This document shows, piece by piece, positions 34,565 to 42,588 of a stretch of 64,000 nucleotides of DNA. This stretch comes from Paraburkholderia nodosa DSM 21604 (GTDB lineage: Bacteria > Pseudomonadota > Gammaproteobacteria > Burkholderiales > Burkholderiaceae). Below the pieces are notes generated by a model. That model did no database searches, was not told the DNA's origin, and saw only the letters and a program-made list of their open reading frames with translations. The position numbers and the translations under genes were made by a program. The stretch is from contig NZ_JAFA01000046.1 in the NCBI RefSeq assembly GCF_000519185.1, positions 2,717 to 66,716 on the forward strand, in the 5' to 3' direction. Positions within the stretch are counted from its first letter, which is position 1. Each line of letters opens with the position of its first letter.

Positions 34565-35347
34565 TCACATCGCCGACAGGCCACCGTCGACCATCAGCGT
34601 CGTGCCGGTGATGTACGACGCCTCGTCGCTCGCGAACCACAGGATCGGCCATGCGATCTCTTCGGGCGACGCCCAGCGGCCCATCAACGACGTATCCTGG
34701 CGCTGCGTCTTCAGCACTTCGACGCTCTTGCCCGAAGCGATGGCCTTGTTCACGTGAAATTCGGTGAGCGTCGAGCCGGGACACACCGCGTTCACGCGCA
34801 CGCCGTTCGCGGTCTCCTCGAACGCGAGCGTGCGGGTCATCGCGAGCATGCCGGCCTTGGTCGCGTCGTACAGGCCCATGCCCTTGCGCCCGGTCTCGGC
34901 ATAGCAAGACGACACGTTGACGATGCTCGCGCGGCCCGCGCCGCGCAGGAACGGCAGCGCCGCCCGGCAATAGTTCGACGTGCCAATCAGATTGACCGAC
35001 ACCATCGCCTGCCACTCGGCCGGCGTCGCATCGGCGAGCGCACTGTAGTTGCGCATCGCCGCGTTGTTCACCAGCACGTCGAGCCGGCCGAACGCATCGG
35101 CCGCGAGCTGAACCGCGCGCACCGCATCGGCGTCGTGCGACACGTCGGCCGCGAACGTTTCGACACGCGCAGACGAATCAGCGGCCTTCAGTTCTTCAGC
35201 GACGCGAGCGAGCGCCTCCTGGTTCGCATCGACGAGCACTACCGCGGCACCCTCCGAGCAGAACACGCGCGCCGTCGCGGCGCCGATGCCGCCTCCGCCG
35301 CCAGTGATCAGCGCGACCTTGCCCTCGAGTCTTTTACGTTGCTGCAT
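34565..35347 (-). CDS. SDR-family dehydrogenase (cis-dihydrodiol or alcohol dehydrogenase role)
   Basis: A 260-residue classical SDR. TGGGGGIGAA (about 13-22) binds the cofactor, Asp in VLVDANQ favours NAD+, NNAAMRNYS follows, and the active site has Ser in NVSSCYAE and Tyr-x3-Lys in GLYDATKAGML. The C-terminus VDGGLSAM is typical. Placed between the oxygenase and its reductase, it probably oxidises the dihydrodiol or an alcohol formed by the oxygenase. The start at MQQRKRLEGK gives the normal length; the RBS there is weak. Confidence 0.92.
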   Translation of the reverse strand: MQQRKRLEGKVALITGGGGGIGAATARVFCSEGAAVVLVDANQEALARVAEELKAADSSARVETFAADVSHDADAVRAVQLAADAFGRLDVLVNNAAMRNYSALADATPAEWQAMVSVNLIGTSNYCRAALPFLRGAGRASIVNVSSCYAETGRKGMGLYDATKAGMLAMTRTLAFEETANGVRVNAVCPGSTLTEFHVNKAIASGKSVEVLKTQRQDTSLMGRWASPEEIAWPILWFASDEASYITGTTLMVDGGLSAM

Positions 35348-35450
35348 TGCATGCCGGCTCGAGGCCGGCCTCCTTGTACGGATTGGCAAATATCCAGATG
35401 GACCAGACGACGACAAGCGGGGTCAGGCCGAAGTCCGGCACCGCCATGTT

Positions 35451-36725
35451 TCAGATCGAGTAGATCGGCTGGTCCTTGCCGTCGTGGAGATGGATCACCG
35501 CCCATTCCTGCGGCTTCTGATCGCGCGGCAGCAGCACGCCGGCAGCCCGCACGCGCTGCTGGTCGGCGTCGATCGCGGGGGGATCGGTGTCGGGCACCAG
35601 CGCCGTTGCTGCCTCGTACATCATGCGGCGCGCCATCACGATCGCGCGGTCGGTCGGCAGCAGCTTTTCCTTGCTGTGATCCTGGATCGGCCCCATGCTT
35701 TCCTGCAGTGACGCGTCCTGCATCGCGAAGCCGAACACGCCCGAGTACGCGCGCTTTTCCTTCTGCGCCTGGCGGTCGATCAGGTAGTCGTTGTCCTTGT
35801 TGGCCTTCGGACGGAACGTGCCACCCTCTTCATATTCACAGTGAATGCCCTTGCCGGCGTTCAGGTCGGCCATCTCCTGCTCGTCAAGCGGGCGGTCCGG
35901 ACGGAAGTTGATGCTCCACGCCCAGCAGGTGTGATCGTCGATCGGCACCCACACGTGGCCTGCGAGCGAGTGATCGCCGAACGGCGGGATCAGCGTGTAC
36001 CACGGGAACAACCACTGCGTAACGCGCCAGTAGTACGAATCCGGCTCGCCATTGCGGCGGCCGAACAGCGTGAGGCCGAACGGCTGCTTCTCGATCTCGA
36101 AGATCACATTGCCGTCTGCCTTGATGTAATCGAGCGCCTTCGTGCCCTGGTGCATGGGGTCATCGTCGACTTCATAGCGGTGCACGTACGACACGTGGCT
36201 CGTGTCGATCCCACCTTCCATCGCCTGCAGGTAGTTCGACTCCTGCAACCGCTTCGACACGAACACGTGACTCTCCGGCAGGTTGCACCATTCGAGGTCG
36301 GGCGGTGCCGGCTGACGGTCCTTCGGTCCCATGTACGCCCACACGATGCCCGCGCGTTCGATGCACGGATACGCCGTGATGCCCATGTGCTTGCACGCCT
36401 GCGGCGCGGACGGCACTTCCACGCAGTTGCCGTTGCGGTCGAATTTCAGGCCGTGATACGAGCAGCGGATGCCGTTCTCTTCGTTGCGGCCGAAGTAAAG
36501 CGACACACCGCGGTGCGAGCAGAACTCGTCGATCAGCGCCGGCTGGCCTTCTGAATCGCGAAACGCGAGCAGCTTTTCGCCGAGGATCTGCACGCGCACC
36601 GGCGGGCAATCGGGTTCGGCGATCTCGCTCGTCAGCAGGATCGGCACCCAGTAACGGCGCATCAGGTTGCCCATTGCGGTTCCTGGGCCCGTGCGCACCA
36701 GGGTTTCAGACATGTTCTTGTCCAT
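35451..36725 (-). CDS. Rieske non-haem iron oxygenase, phthalate 4,5-dioxygenase-like
   Basis: A 424-residue oxygenase subunit. The Rieske cluster ligands are Cys69, His71, Cys88 and His91 (CSHRG ... CSYHG). The mononuclear iron site is formed by His177 and His182 in GGIDTSHVSYVHRY plus a distal Asp. The length, the start GTAMGNLMRRYWVPILLTSE and the C-terminal ARRMMYEAA block match the alpha-only group that includes phthalate 4,5-dioxygenase and phenoxybenzoate dioxygenase. These enzymes hydroxylate aromatic acids using the PDR-type reductase encoded downstream. GGAG precedes the ATG at 36725. It is the first gene of the operon and divergent from IclR. Confidence 0.94.
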   Translation of the reverse strand: MDKNMSETLVRTGPGTAMGNLMRRYWVPILLTSEIAEPDCPPVRVQILGEKLLAFRDSEGQPALIDEFCSHRGVSLYFGRNEENGIRCSYHGLKFDRNGNCVEVPSAPQACKHMGITAYPCIERAGIVWAYMGPKDRQPAPPDLEWCNLPESHVFVSKRLQESNYLQAMEGGIDTSHVSYVHRYEVDDDPMHQGTKALDYIKADGNVIFEIEKQPFGLTLFGRRNGEPDSYYWRVTQWLFPWYTLIPPFGDHSLAGHVWVPIDDHTCWAWSINFRPDRPLDEQEMADLNAGKGIHCEYEEGGTFRPKANKDNDYLIDRQAQKEKRAYSGVFGFAMQDASLQESMGPIQDHSKEKLLPTDRAIVMARRMMYEAATALVPDTDPPAIDADQQRVRAAGVLLPRDQKPQEWAVIHLHDGKDQPIYSI

Positions 36726-36767
36726 GCTCACTCCTTCTCCTGAATCAGTTCGTTGTGTTGCCAACTT

Positions 36768-36803
36768 GTCCGCTGTATGAGACAGTATTCTCATTATACG
36801 GAC
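36768..36803. promoter_or_regulatory. Inverted repeat between Rieske operon and iclR (operator)
   Basis: GTCCGCTGTATGAGA (36768-36782), six bases, then TCTCATTATACGGAC (36789-36803). Eleven of fifteen positions pair, with both outer GTCCG/CGGAC and inner GAGA/TCTC ends perfect. It sits 43 bases upstream of the oxygenase start and 87 upstream of the IclR start, as expected for an IclR-family site controlling both. Confidence 0.7.
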
Positions 36804-36889
36804 ACATTGATCCTGGTCAAGAAATTCGGACCAGGACTTTCACTACAATGTGCAGTCGGCACACCATGACCACAGGCAGGAAATTTCAA

Positions 36890-37654
36890 ATGGAAGAGAA
36901 AAAAGCGCACGAAAATGTGCGGGCCGTCGAGCGAGCGCTTGAGATTCTCCTGGCGTTCAGACCAGGGGACGCGGAACTTACTGTGGCGCAGTTGCTTACC
37001 CGCGTTGACCTCAGCCGGCCAACGCTGTACCGGCTGCTCAGTACCCTGGAGCAAAGCGGGTTTCTGAGTTCGGCAGGGGAGCCGCAGCGGTTCAGCCTGG
37101 GCAGCGCGATTGCGCAACTCGCGCACGTGTGGATGACCAGCCATAGCGTTGCGCAGATCGCGCAACCCATGCTGCAGCGGCTGTGGGAGGAGACGGGGGA
37201 GACGGTCGCGCTGTTCGTGCCACAGGGCCTGTACCGGGTTTGCGTGGCGGAAATGGAAAGCCCACAGCCCCTGAGCTTCCGCCGCGGCGTTGGCTATCGC
37301 GAAAAGCTCATGCTCGGTGCGAGCGGCCGCTCGATCCTGGCGCACATGCATATCGCAGCCGAGGAACTGCATCGCTATGCGTCCCACACGCAGCAGGATG
37401 TCAGCCCTCTCATTGCGGACCTCGAAACGATCCGCAAACAAGGCTATGCGACCAGCCATCATGAACTGATCGAAGGCGCTGTGGCCGTGGCCGCACCGTT
37501 TTTCAATGGCGCCAATCAGGTGGCCGGTGCGCTCAGCATATTTGGGCCCAGCGTACGCGTGACGCAAGAGCGCGTTGAACTCTTTACCGAATTGCTCAAG
37601 CGGGAGACCGCCCATCTTTCGCGCGCGCTCGGATACCAGGCGGCAACCGCCTAG
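36890..37654 (+). CDS. IclR-family regulator of the Rieske operon
   Basis: A 254-residue regulator. The winged HTH is at about 6-70 (VRAVERALEILLAF, LSRPTLYRLLSTLEQSGFL) and the IclR effector domain at about 85-250 (MLGASGRSILAHM, EGAVAVAAPFFNG, ALSIFGPSVRV). The ATG at 36890 has AGGAA upstream. Divergent placement and the shared dyad indicate that it governs the oxygenase operon in response to the aromatic substrate or an intermediate. Activator or repressor cannot be told from sequence. Confidence 0.94.
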   Translation: MEEKKAHENVRAVERALEILLAFRPGDAELTVAQLLTRVDLSRPTLYRLLSTLEQSGFLSSAGEPQRFSLGSAIAQLAHVWMTSHSVAQIAQPMLQRLWEETGETVALFVPQGLYRVCVAEMESPQPLSFRRGVGYREKLMLGASGRSILAHMHIAAEELHRYASHTQQDVSPLIADLETIRKQGYATSHHELIEGAVAVAAPFFNGANQVAGALSIFGPSVRVTQERVELFTELLKRETAHLSRALGYQAATA

Positions 37655-37668
37655 CTGGCGATGAAATG

Positions 37669-37701
37669 AAAAGGGCCACAGAGATTTCTCCGTGGCCCTT
37701 T
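37669..37701 (+). terminator. Hairpin terminator after iclR
   Basis: AAAAGGGCCAC and GTGGCCCTTT form a GC-rich stem ten bases long, extended by AGAGA/TCTC pairing inside. The A-run before and T-run after make it a likely bidirectional intrinsic terminator, 15 bases past the iclR stop. Confidence 0.8.
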
Positions 37702-37963
37702 GACTCTCTTCATACTCCGGCGGCACGATCTCCGATGCCCACGTCACCGACGGCGATGATTGTCGTGGCGCTGTTCTCAAAGGCCGTAATAACGACTTGC
37801 CAAAAATCATCCATTGCAGCCGGCCTCAGCGAGTTGCCGCGCCGACGCACCCCGCGTATCACGCCGGATCTGATACGCATGTGTTGACACGTAACTGCTA
37901 CTCGTTTTCGAAACACAGTCAGGTCATAGTACGCAGCTCAGATTACAGTACGAAAATGACCCC

Positions 37964-38965
37964 ATGCGTCTTTTCCAACGCTACGCAGCACGAATATGCC
38001 GGCTGCGAGCTGTATTCGACGAGCATCTCTACGCGGTGGTGACTGTCGCCATTGCGTCGAGCGCGGCTGGTTTGCTCGCGGCCAGCCTGATCGCATCTCG
38101 CGACACCCTCGTGCGGCTTATCGCGCTATCGGCTTGCGGCGCGGTTGTGTACGTGGGTTATCGGGTCCGCCCAAAAGCAAGATTGCGGCGCGCGGCGCGC
38201 ATCGGTCTTCGCCGCGGGGAGTTCCATGTCGTCTATCAGCCCATTGTGGACACGCGCACGCGACACTGCGTGGGCGTGGAAGCCCTACTCCGGTGGGGCC
38301 ATCCAAAGTTCGGAGCCGGGGGCCCGGGGCTGTTCATTGGAGAACTGGAAGGCACCCGTTTGCTGAGCGCGCTGACCTGTTTCGTGCTGCGCGAGGCGAA
38401 TAACGCACTGAGCCAGCCGCCGTTCCCTCAACACTGGCATATATCGGTAAACATCTGCGCGCGGCATCTGATGGAGGTCTGCTTTGTCGAGGATATTTGC
38501 GGGTCCGCCGGTCCGATGCTGGAGCGACTTGTTCTGGAGCTCACCGAGCGCAGCTGCGTCGAGCGCTCGCCACGGGTTGTCACGGCGCTTAGCCACATGA
38601 AGCAACGCGGCGTACGCCTGTCACTCGACGATTTCGGCACAGGCTTCAGCAATCTCGACTTACTCGCGGACTTCCGATTCGATTACGTGAAGGTGGACCG
38701 GCGATTTCTAGCGATGCGCGGCGAAGCGCGCATGCAGTTTCTGAAGTCAGTAGCCGCGTTGGTGCATGCACTTGGTGCGAAAGTTGTTGTGGAAGGCGTC
38801 GAGACGGCCGCGGAACACGATGTGGTACAGCACTTGGGAATCGACCTCGCTCAGGGACACTGGCATGGGAAACCAATGACGGTGGAGCAGCTCCGTGCGT
38901 TCGCGTTGGCGACGGCGTCGATAAACACATTACACGATAGGACCGGAACGGAGCATGGAGCGTGA
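37964..38965 (+). CDS. Membrane-bound EAL-domain c-di-GMP phosphodiesterase
   Basis: A 333-residue protein with one or two N-terminal membrane helices (about 22-45 and 48-66) and an EAL domain from about 85. All catalytic residues are present: Glu106 (VEALLRW), Asn163 (ISVNICARH), Glu192 (LELTERS), Asp222-Asp223 (LDDFGTGFSN), Lys243 (VKVDRRF), Glu277 (VVEGVET) and Gln297 (AQGHWHGKP). It should therefore hydrolyse c-di-GMP to pGpG at the inner membrane. Its last codons overlap the GTG start of a GGDEF protein (GTGA), so the synthesising and degrading enzymes are translated together. Confidence 0.92.
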   Translation: MRLFQRYAARICRLRAVFDEHLYAVVTVAIASSAAGLLAASLIASRDTLVRLIALSACGAVVYVGYRVRPKARLRRAARIGLRRGEFHVVYQPIVDTRTRHCVGVEALLRWGHPKFGAGGPGLFIGELEGTRLLSALTCFVLREANNALSQPPFPQHWHISVNICARHLMEVCFVEDICGSAGPMLERLVLELTERSCVERSPRVVTALSHMKQRGVRLSLDDFGTGFSNLDLLADFRFDYVKVDRRFLAMRGEARMQFLKSVAALVHALGAKVVVEGVETAAEHDVVQHLGIDLAQGHWHGKPMTVEQLRAFALATASINTLHDRTGTEHGA

Positions 38966-40875
38966 AAGACGAATGCATCATGGATGCGCAGCAAAAACGA
39001 CAACAAGCCAGCGCCCCCCTGCCCACAGAAAGCGACTACGATCAGTACTTTGAGCGGGTGACCCGGGTCGCCGCGCGCGCGCTGAATTTACCTATATCCG
39101 TCGTATGTCTTGACCGACTGGGCCAGCCAGAAGTTATCGGCACATGCGGTTCCGGACGGGACGTCGTATCCCACATGGAGACCTACTATTGCCGCACGCT
39201 CCAATGTGAGGAGCCGTTCATCGTCAGGGATGCGTTGTCTGATGCGGAGCTTGCGCAGTGGCCACTGGCAACCGGCGAATCGGGGATCCGCTTTTTCGCA
39301 GGCATTGCGCTGCGTCTACCGTGCGGCAAACCCATCGGTATGCTATGCGTGATGCACTCGATGCCGCGGCGCTTCACGCGCCAACAGCGTCAGATGCTGG
39401 TAGACCTGGGGCAAATGATCGAGCACGAAATTGGCCTGCGCAAGCTGGACAGCCCTGATCGTTTGCAGGTGCTTCAGGCGATCGACCGGCTTCAGGCCCA
39501 GCATGCGCTTTACGTCGAGACGTTCCAGCGGACGCCGGTCGCTATCGCGCATATCGGACCGGACTGGGAGTGGCGGCACATGAATGATGCCTGCGTGAAA
39601 TTCTTCGCGCACTCGCGCGCTCCGCTGACGAAAACGAACATACCCGATCTGCTGGATGCGAGCGACCGGACCAAACTTGAACAGGCCGTGCAGACACTTA
39701 AGCGCGGCCGCGGGGTCGAGGTCATAACGCTCGACGTAACGTTCCGGCTGCGCAACAGGCAAAGTAAGCCAGCGCGAGTCCAGGTGGCACTGAAGCAGAC
39801 GACGTCGACCCGCGACGGAGGCTGGCTGTTCGTCATTCACGATACCCAGGCGGAGCAACGGGAAAAATCCGCCCGCAATGCGCGGGAGGCTGCGTTGCAT
39901 CGGGGAGCACATGAGGCCTCGGAAGGTCTGCGGAGGGCGCATGAGCAACTGACGGTCGCCGAGCGACAATTGGAAACCACGCGCGTAGATTTGCGCGCCA
40001 TCGGTGACAATCTGCCCGTGCTGGTCGCTTACGTCGACGGTGAGCAACGTTTTCGGTTCGCCAATTCAACCCATCGCGAGTGGCTGGGGTTAGACCCGGA
40101 GGAGATCGTGGGACGGCTCACCCATGAGGTTCTCGACGCTGACTATTTTGCTGCCATCGAGCCGTACGTCCAACGCGTACTTAACGGCGAAAGGGTCGAG
40201 TATGAGGTCCGAGCGACGCTCAACGGGAGCGGACGTGTCCTGCGTGGTGTGCTGGTGCCGCGTCGCGTCCACGATCAATCGGCTGACGGATACTACCTGC
40301 TGGTGCAGGATGTGACTGAGCGGAGGGCGTTGCTCGCTCGCCTGCGGCATCAGGTGTTCCACGACGCGCTGACCGGCCTGCCAAACAGACGCTCGTTCCT
40401 CGACAGACTGGAGGAGGCATGCGCAGCAGGAGCCGACGGTGTGGCTGCCGTCTTGTTTATCGACCTGGACGGCTTCAAGGCTGTCAACGATAAATACGGG
40501 CATCAATGCGGCGACAAAGTACTGGTTGAAGCCGCGCGCCGGATCAGCCGCTGCGTGCGTGGCGAGGATCTGGTTGCGCGATATGCCGGGGATGAGTTCA
40601 CGGTGCTACTGACCGGCCCTGCAATCGATCGCGCTGCCTTGGAGAGAATTGCACGTGCAATCCTGAGGACACTGAGCCAACCCATGACGTTCGGTGCGAA
40701 GGTTGTCCAATTATCGGCGAGTATCGGCATGCGATTGCGCGACCAGGCAGTGTCGCTGAGTGGCGAAGCCCTGTTACGCGCGGCGGATGCCGCTATGTAT
40801 TGTGCCAAAGTTGCGGGCAAGGCGCGTATTGTCGTGCACGAGCTTCACGATTCACGGACCGGCATGCCCGGTTGA
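38962..40875 (+). CDS. GAF-PAS-PAS-GGDEF diguanylate cyclase
   Basis: A 637-residue cytoplasmic sensor. A GAF domain (about 30-155; LPISVVCLDRLGQ, IGMLCVMHSMPRRF) is followed by PAS-like unit one (about 185-300), a coiled coil (about 300-345), PAS unit two (about 348-455) and a GGDEF domain (about 465-630: FHDALTGLPNRRSF, FIDLDGFKAVNDKYGH). The active-site motif is AGDEF (542-546) rather than GGDEF, a variant found in working enzymes. The RGED five residues before it is the RxxD product-inhibition site. The GTG start overlaps the EAL gene's stop and has GGAG just upstream. A decayed copy of its PAS part is found at 61060-61357. Confidence 0.93.
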   Translation: MKDECIMDAQQKRQQASAPLPTESDYDQYFERVTRVAARALNLPISVVCLDRLGQPEVIGTCGSGRDVVSHMETYYCRTLQCEEPFIVRDALSDAELAQWPLATGESGIRFFAGIALRLPCGKPIGMLCVMHSMPRRFTRQQRQMLVDLGQMIEHEIGLRKLDSPDRLQVLQAIDRLQAQHALYVETFQRTPVAIAHIGPDWEWRHMNDACVKFFAHSRAPLTKTNIPDLLDASDRTKLEQAVQTLKRGRGVEVITLDVTFRLRNRQSKPARVQVALKQTTSTRDGGWLFVIHDTQAEQREKSARNAREAALHRGAHEASEGLRRAHEQLTVAERQLETTRVDLRAIGDNLPVLVAYVDGEQRFRFANSTHREWLGLDPEEIVGRLTHEVLDADYFAAIEPYVQRVLNGERVEYEVRATLNGSGRVLRGVLVPRRVHDQSADGYYLLVQDVTERRALLARLRHQVFHDALTGLPNRRSFLDRLEEACAAGADGVAAVLFIDLDGFKAVNDKYGHQCGDKVLVEAARRISRCVRGEDLVARYAGDEFTVLLTGPAIDRAALERIARAILRTLSQPMTFGAKVVQLSASIGMRLRDQAVSLSGEALLRAADAAMYCAKVAGKARIVVHELHDSRTGMPG

Positions 40876-40889
40876 GATCGACGCCCGCG

Positions 40890-42341
40890 TCATGCCGGCT
40901 GAACTGGACCCGTCAGCTTTGCGCCGCAACGCGACTCATCAGCGCACAGGGCACCCAGTATCGCGACCGCTTCATCGAGCCGCGCAGACCACGGGTATCC
41001 ATAGTTCAGACGCACACGTTGTCGAAAGGCGCCATCCGAAGAGAAGATAGGTCCCGGCGCGACGCTGATGCCACTGCTGAGCGCCGCCTGGAAGAACTGT
41101 ATCGAGTCTACGTGATCCGGAAGCGCTACCCATGTGAAATAACCGCCGTCAGACTTGGTCGCCATCGTATTGGCCGGGAAGTACCGGCTGATCGCGTCGA
41201 GCATCTGTGATTGCTGATGAGCCAACTTGCGACGTAGTTTGTGCAGGAAGCGTTCAAAGCCGCCGTGCTCCAGATAGTCGGCGATTGCGCGCTGTGCCGG
41301 CATGCTGGCCGATAGCGTGGTCATCCATTTCGCACTTTCCAGCCCGCGCGCGAACCTTCCGGCCGCCGCCCAGCCTATGCGATATCCGGGCGCAAGGCAC
41401 TTCGCGAACGATCCACAATGAATGACGAGACCTTTCCGGTCGAAGAATTTGGCCGGACGCACCGGGTCCAGGCCAAAATGCAGTTCGTTGTAGACGTCGT
41501 CCTCGATAAGCGGCACGTCGTGTCTGGCGAGGAGATCAACCAGCGCCTGCTTTTTGGAATCACCCAGCGTCACCCCGGTTGGATTGTGGAACGAGGTCAT
41601 GAACCAGCAGGCCCGAACCGGATATTGCTGCAGCGCCCTCGCGAGCGCATTCAGATCATGACCCTCTACCGGGTCGACAGGAATCTCCACTATGTTCAGC
41701 CTCAGACGCTCGATAGCCTGCAGAGCCGCATAGAACGTCGGCTTTTCAATCACGATCACATCGCCTGGAGCGGTAAGCAACTGGGCAGCGAGCGTCAGGG
41801 CTTCGAGCGCACCGCTCGTAATGACAATCTCGTTGACGGGCACCGTCATCCCCGCCATCAGGTAACGCAACGAAATCTGTTGGCGCAATCCTTCATGCCC
41901 CGGCGGTAGACAGTCACCCATGCTGGCTAGGTCTGTTGAGCGATTCACAGTCGCGCACGATTTTCCAACACGCGTCATTGGAAACAGCGCAGGGCTCAGG
42001 AACGCTGAACCGAGTGGGACAGTCTCGGGCTGCCTGATCGTCTTGAGAACCTCAAAGACAAGGTCGCTGATATTGACGGTCTTCGGGTCGGCAGCCGGCG
42101 AGGTCCCGGACCTTTGCCGCGGTAATTTTCCGGTGTTCGGCGACACGAAATAGCCTGAACGCGGGCGAGCTCTAATCATGCCCCTATTTTCGAGCAGGTA
42201 GTAGGCGCGAAATACCGTCGCGGGGCTCACGCCCCACGCCTTGCACGCCGCGCGAACCGAAGGAATACGCGCGCCGGGCGGTAGATCACCGCGCTTGATG
42301 AGCTCACTGATCTGGTCGGCTAGCCGCTCGTATCGTTTCAA
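40890..42341 (-). CDS. MocR-family regulator (GntR HTH fused to aminotransferase-like domain), copy 1
   Basis: A 483-residue protein. The GntR winged HTH (1-68) reads ISELIKRGDLPPGARIPSVR and VSPATVFRAYYLLENRGMI. A fold-type-I PLP domain follows (about 100-470) with TSGALEALTLAAQLLTAPGD, SFHNPTGVTLG, EDDVYNELHF, the PLP lysine in HCGSFAKCLAPG, and the Arg in VRLNYGYPW. Its stop is 14 bases from that of the convergent GGDEF gene. MocR proteins usually sense PLP or amino-acid adducts; here no PLP, GABA or amino-acid gene is adjacent and the neighbours are c-di-GMP proteins. It is closely related to the second copy at 44211. Confidence 0.93.
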   Translation of the reverse strand: MKRYERLADQISELIKRGDLPPGARIPSVRAACKAWGVSPATVFRAYYLLENRGMIRARPRSGYFVSPNTGKLPRQRSGTSPAADPKTVNISDLVFEVLKTIRQPETVPLGSAFLSPALFPMTRVGKSCATVNRSTDLASMGDCLPPGHEGLRQQISLRYLMAGMTVPVNEIVITSGALEALTLAAQLLTAPGDVIVIEKPTFYAALQAIERLRLNIVEIPVDPVEGHDLNALARALQQYPVRACWFMTSFHNPTGVTLGDSKKQALVDLLARHDVPLIEDDVYNELHFGLDPVRPAKFFDRKGLVIHCGSFAKCLAPGYRIGWAAAGRFARGLESAKWMTTLSASMPAQRAIADYLEHGGFERFLHKLRRKLAHQQSQMLDAISRYFPANTMATKSDGGYFTWVALPDHVDSIQFFQAALSSGISVAPGPIFSSDGAFRQRVRLNYGYPWSARLDEAVAILGALCADESRCGAKLTGPVQPA

Positions 42342-42588
42342 CTTGTGTGCTCCTCACAGAAAACACCATTGCGGGCGTCGGACCGCCGCGTTCGCACCCA
42401 TGCCTAACGCTTGAAGATAGCCGCTTTTCAATCTGATACGGCTTTTCTTTTGCAATCTGATTCTATTGCGGACGCACATACGCTGGCAAAGTGCAGCGCA
42501 GACTGGTGCGACTTCTTTCAATGTTTCGCTTACGCGTAGCGGTCCGATCGATAACCATTTTCAGGCCGAATTTTTTAACGATAAATCA

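Noticed and set aside
34235..35911. A 558-codon plus-strand frame
   Set aside because: Antisense to the reductase, SDR and Rieske genes, all of which have full family motifs; the translation is arginine repeats.
38962..40875. GGDEF protein judged inactive because of AGDEF
   Set aside because: AGDEF occurs in active diguanylate cyclases, and all other motifs and the RxxD site are intact, so activity should be assumed until tested.
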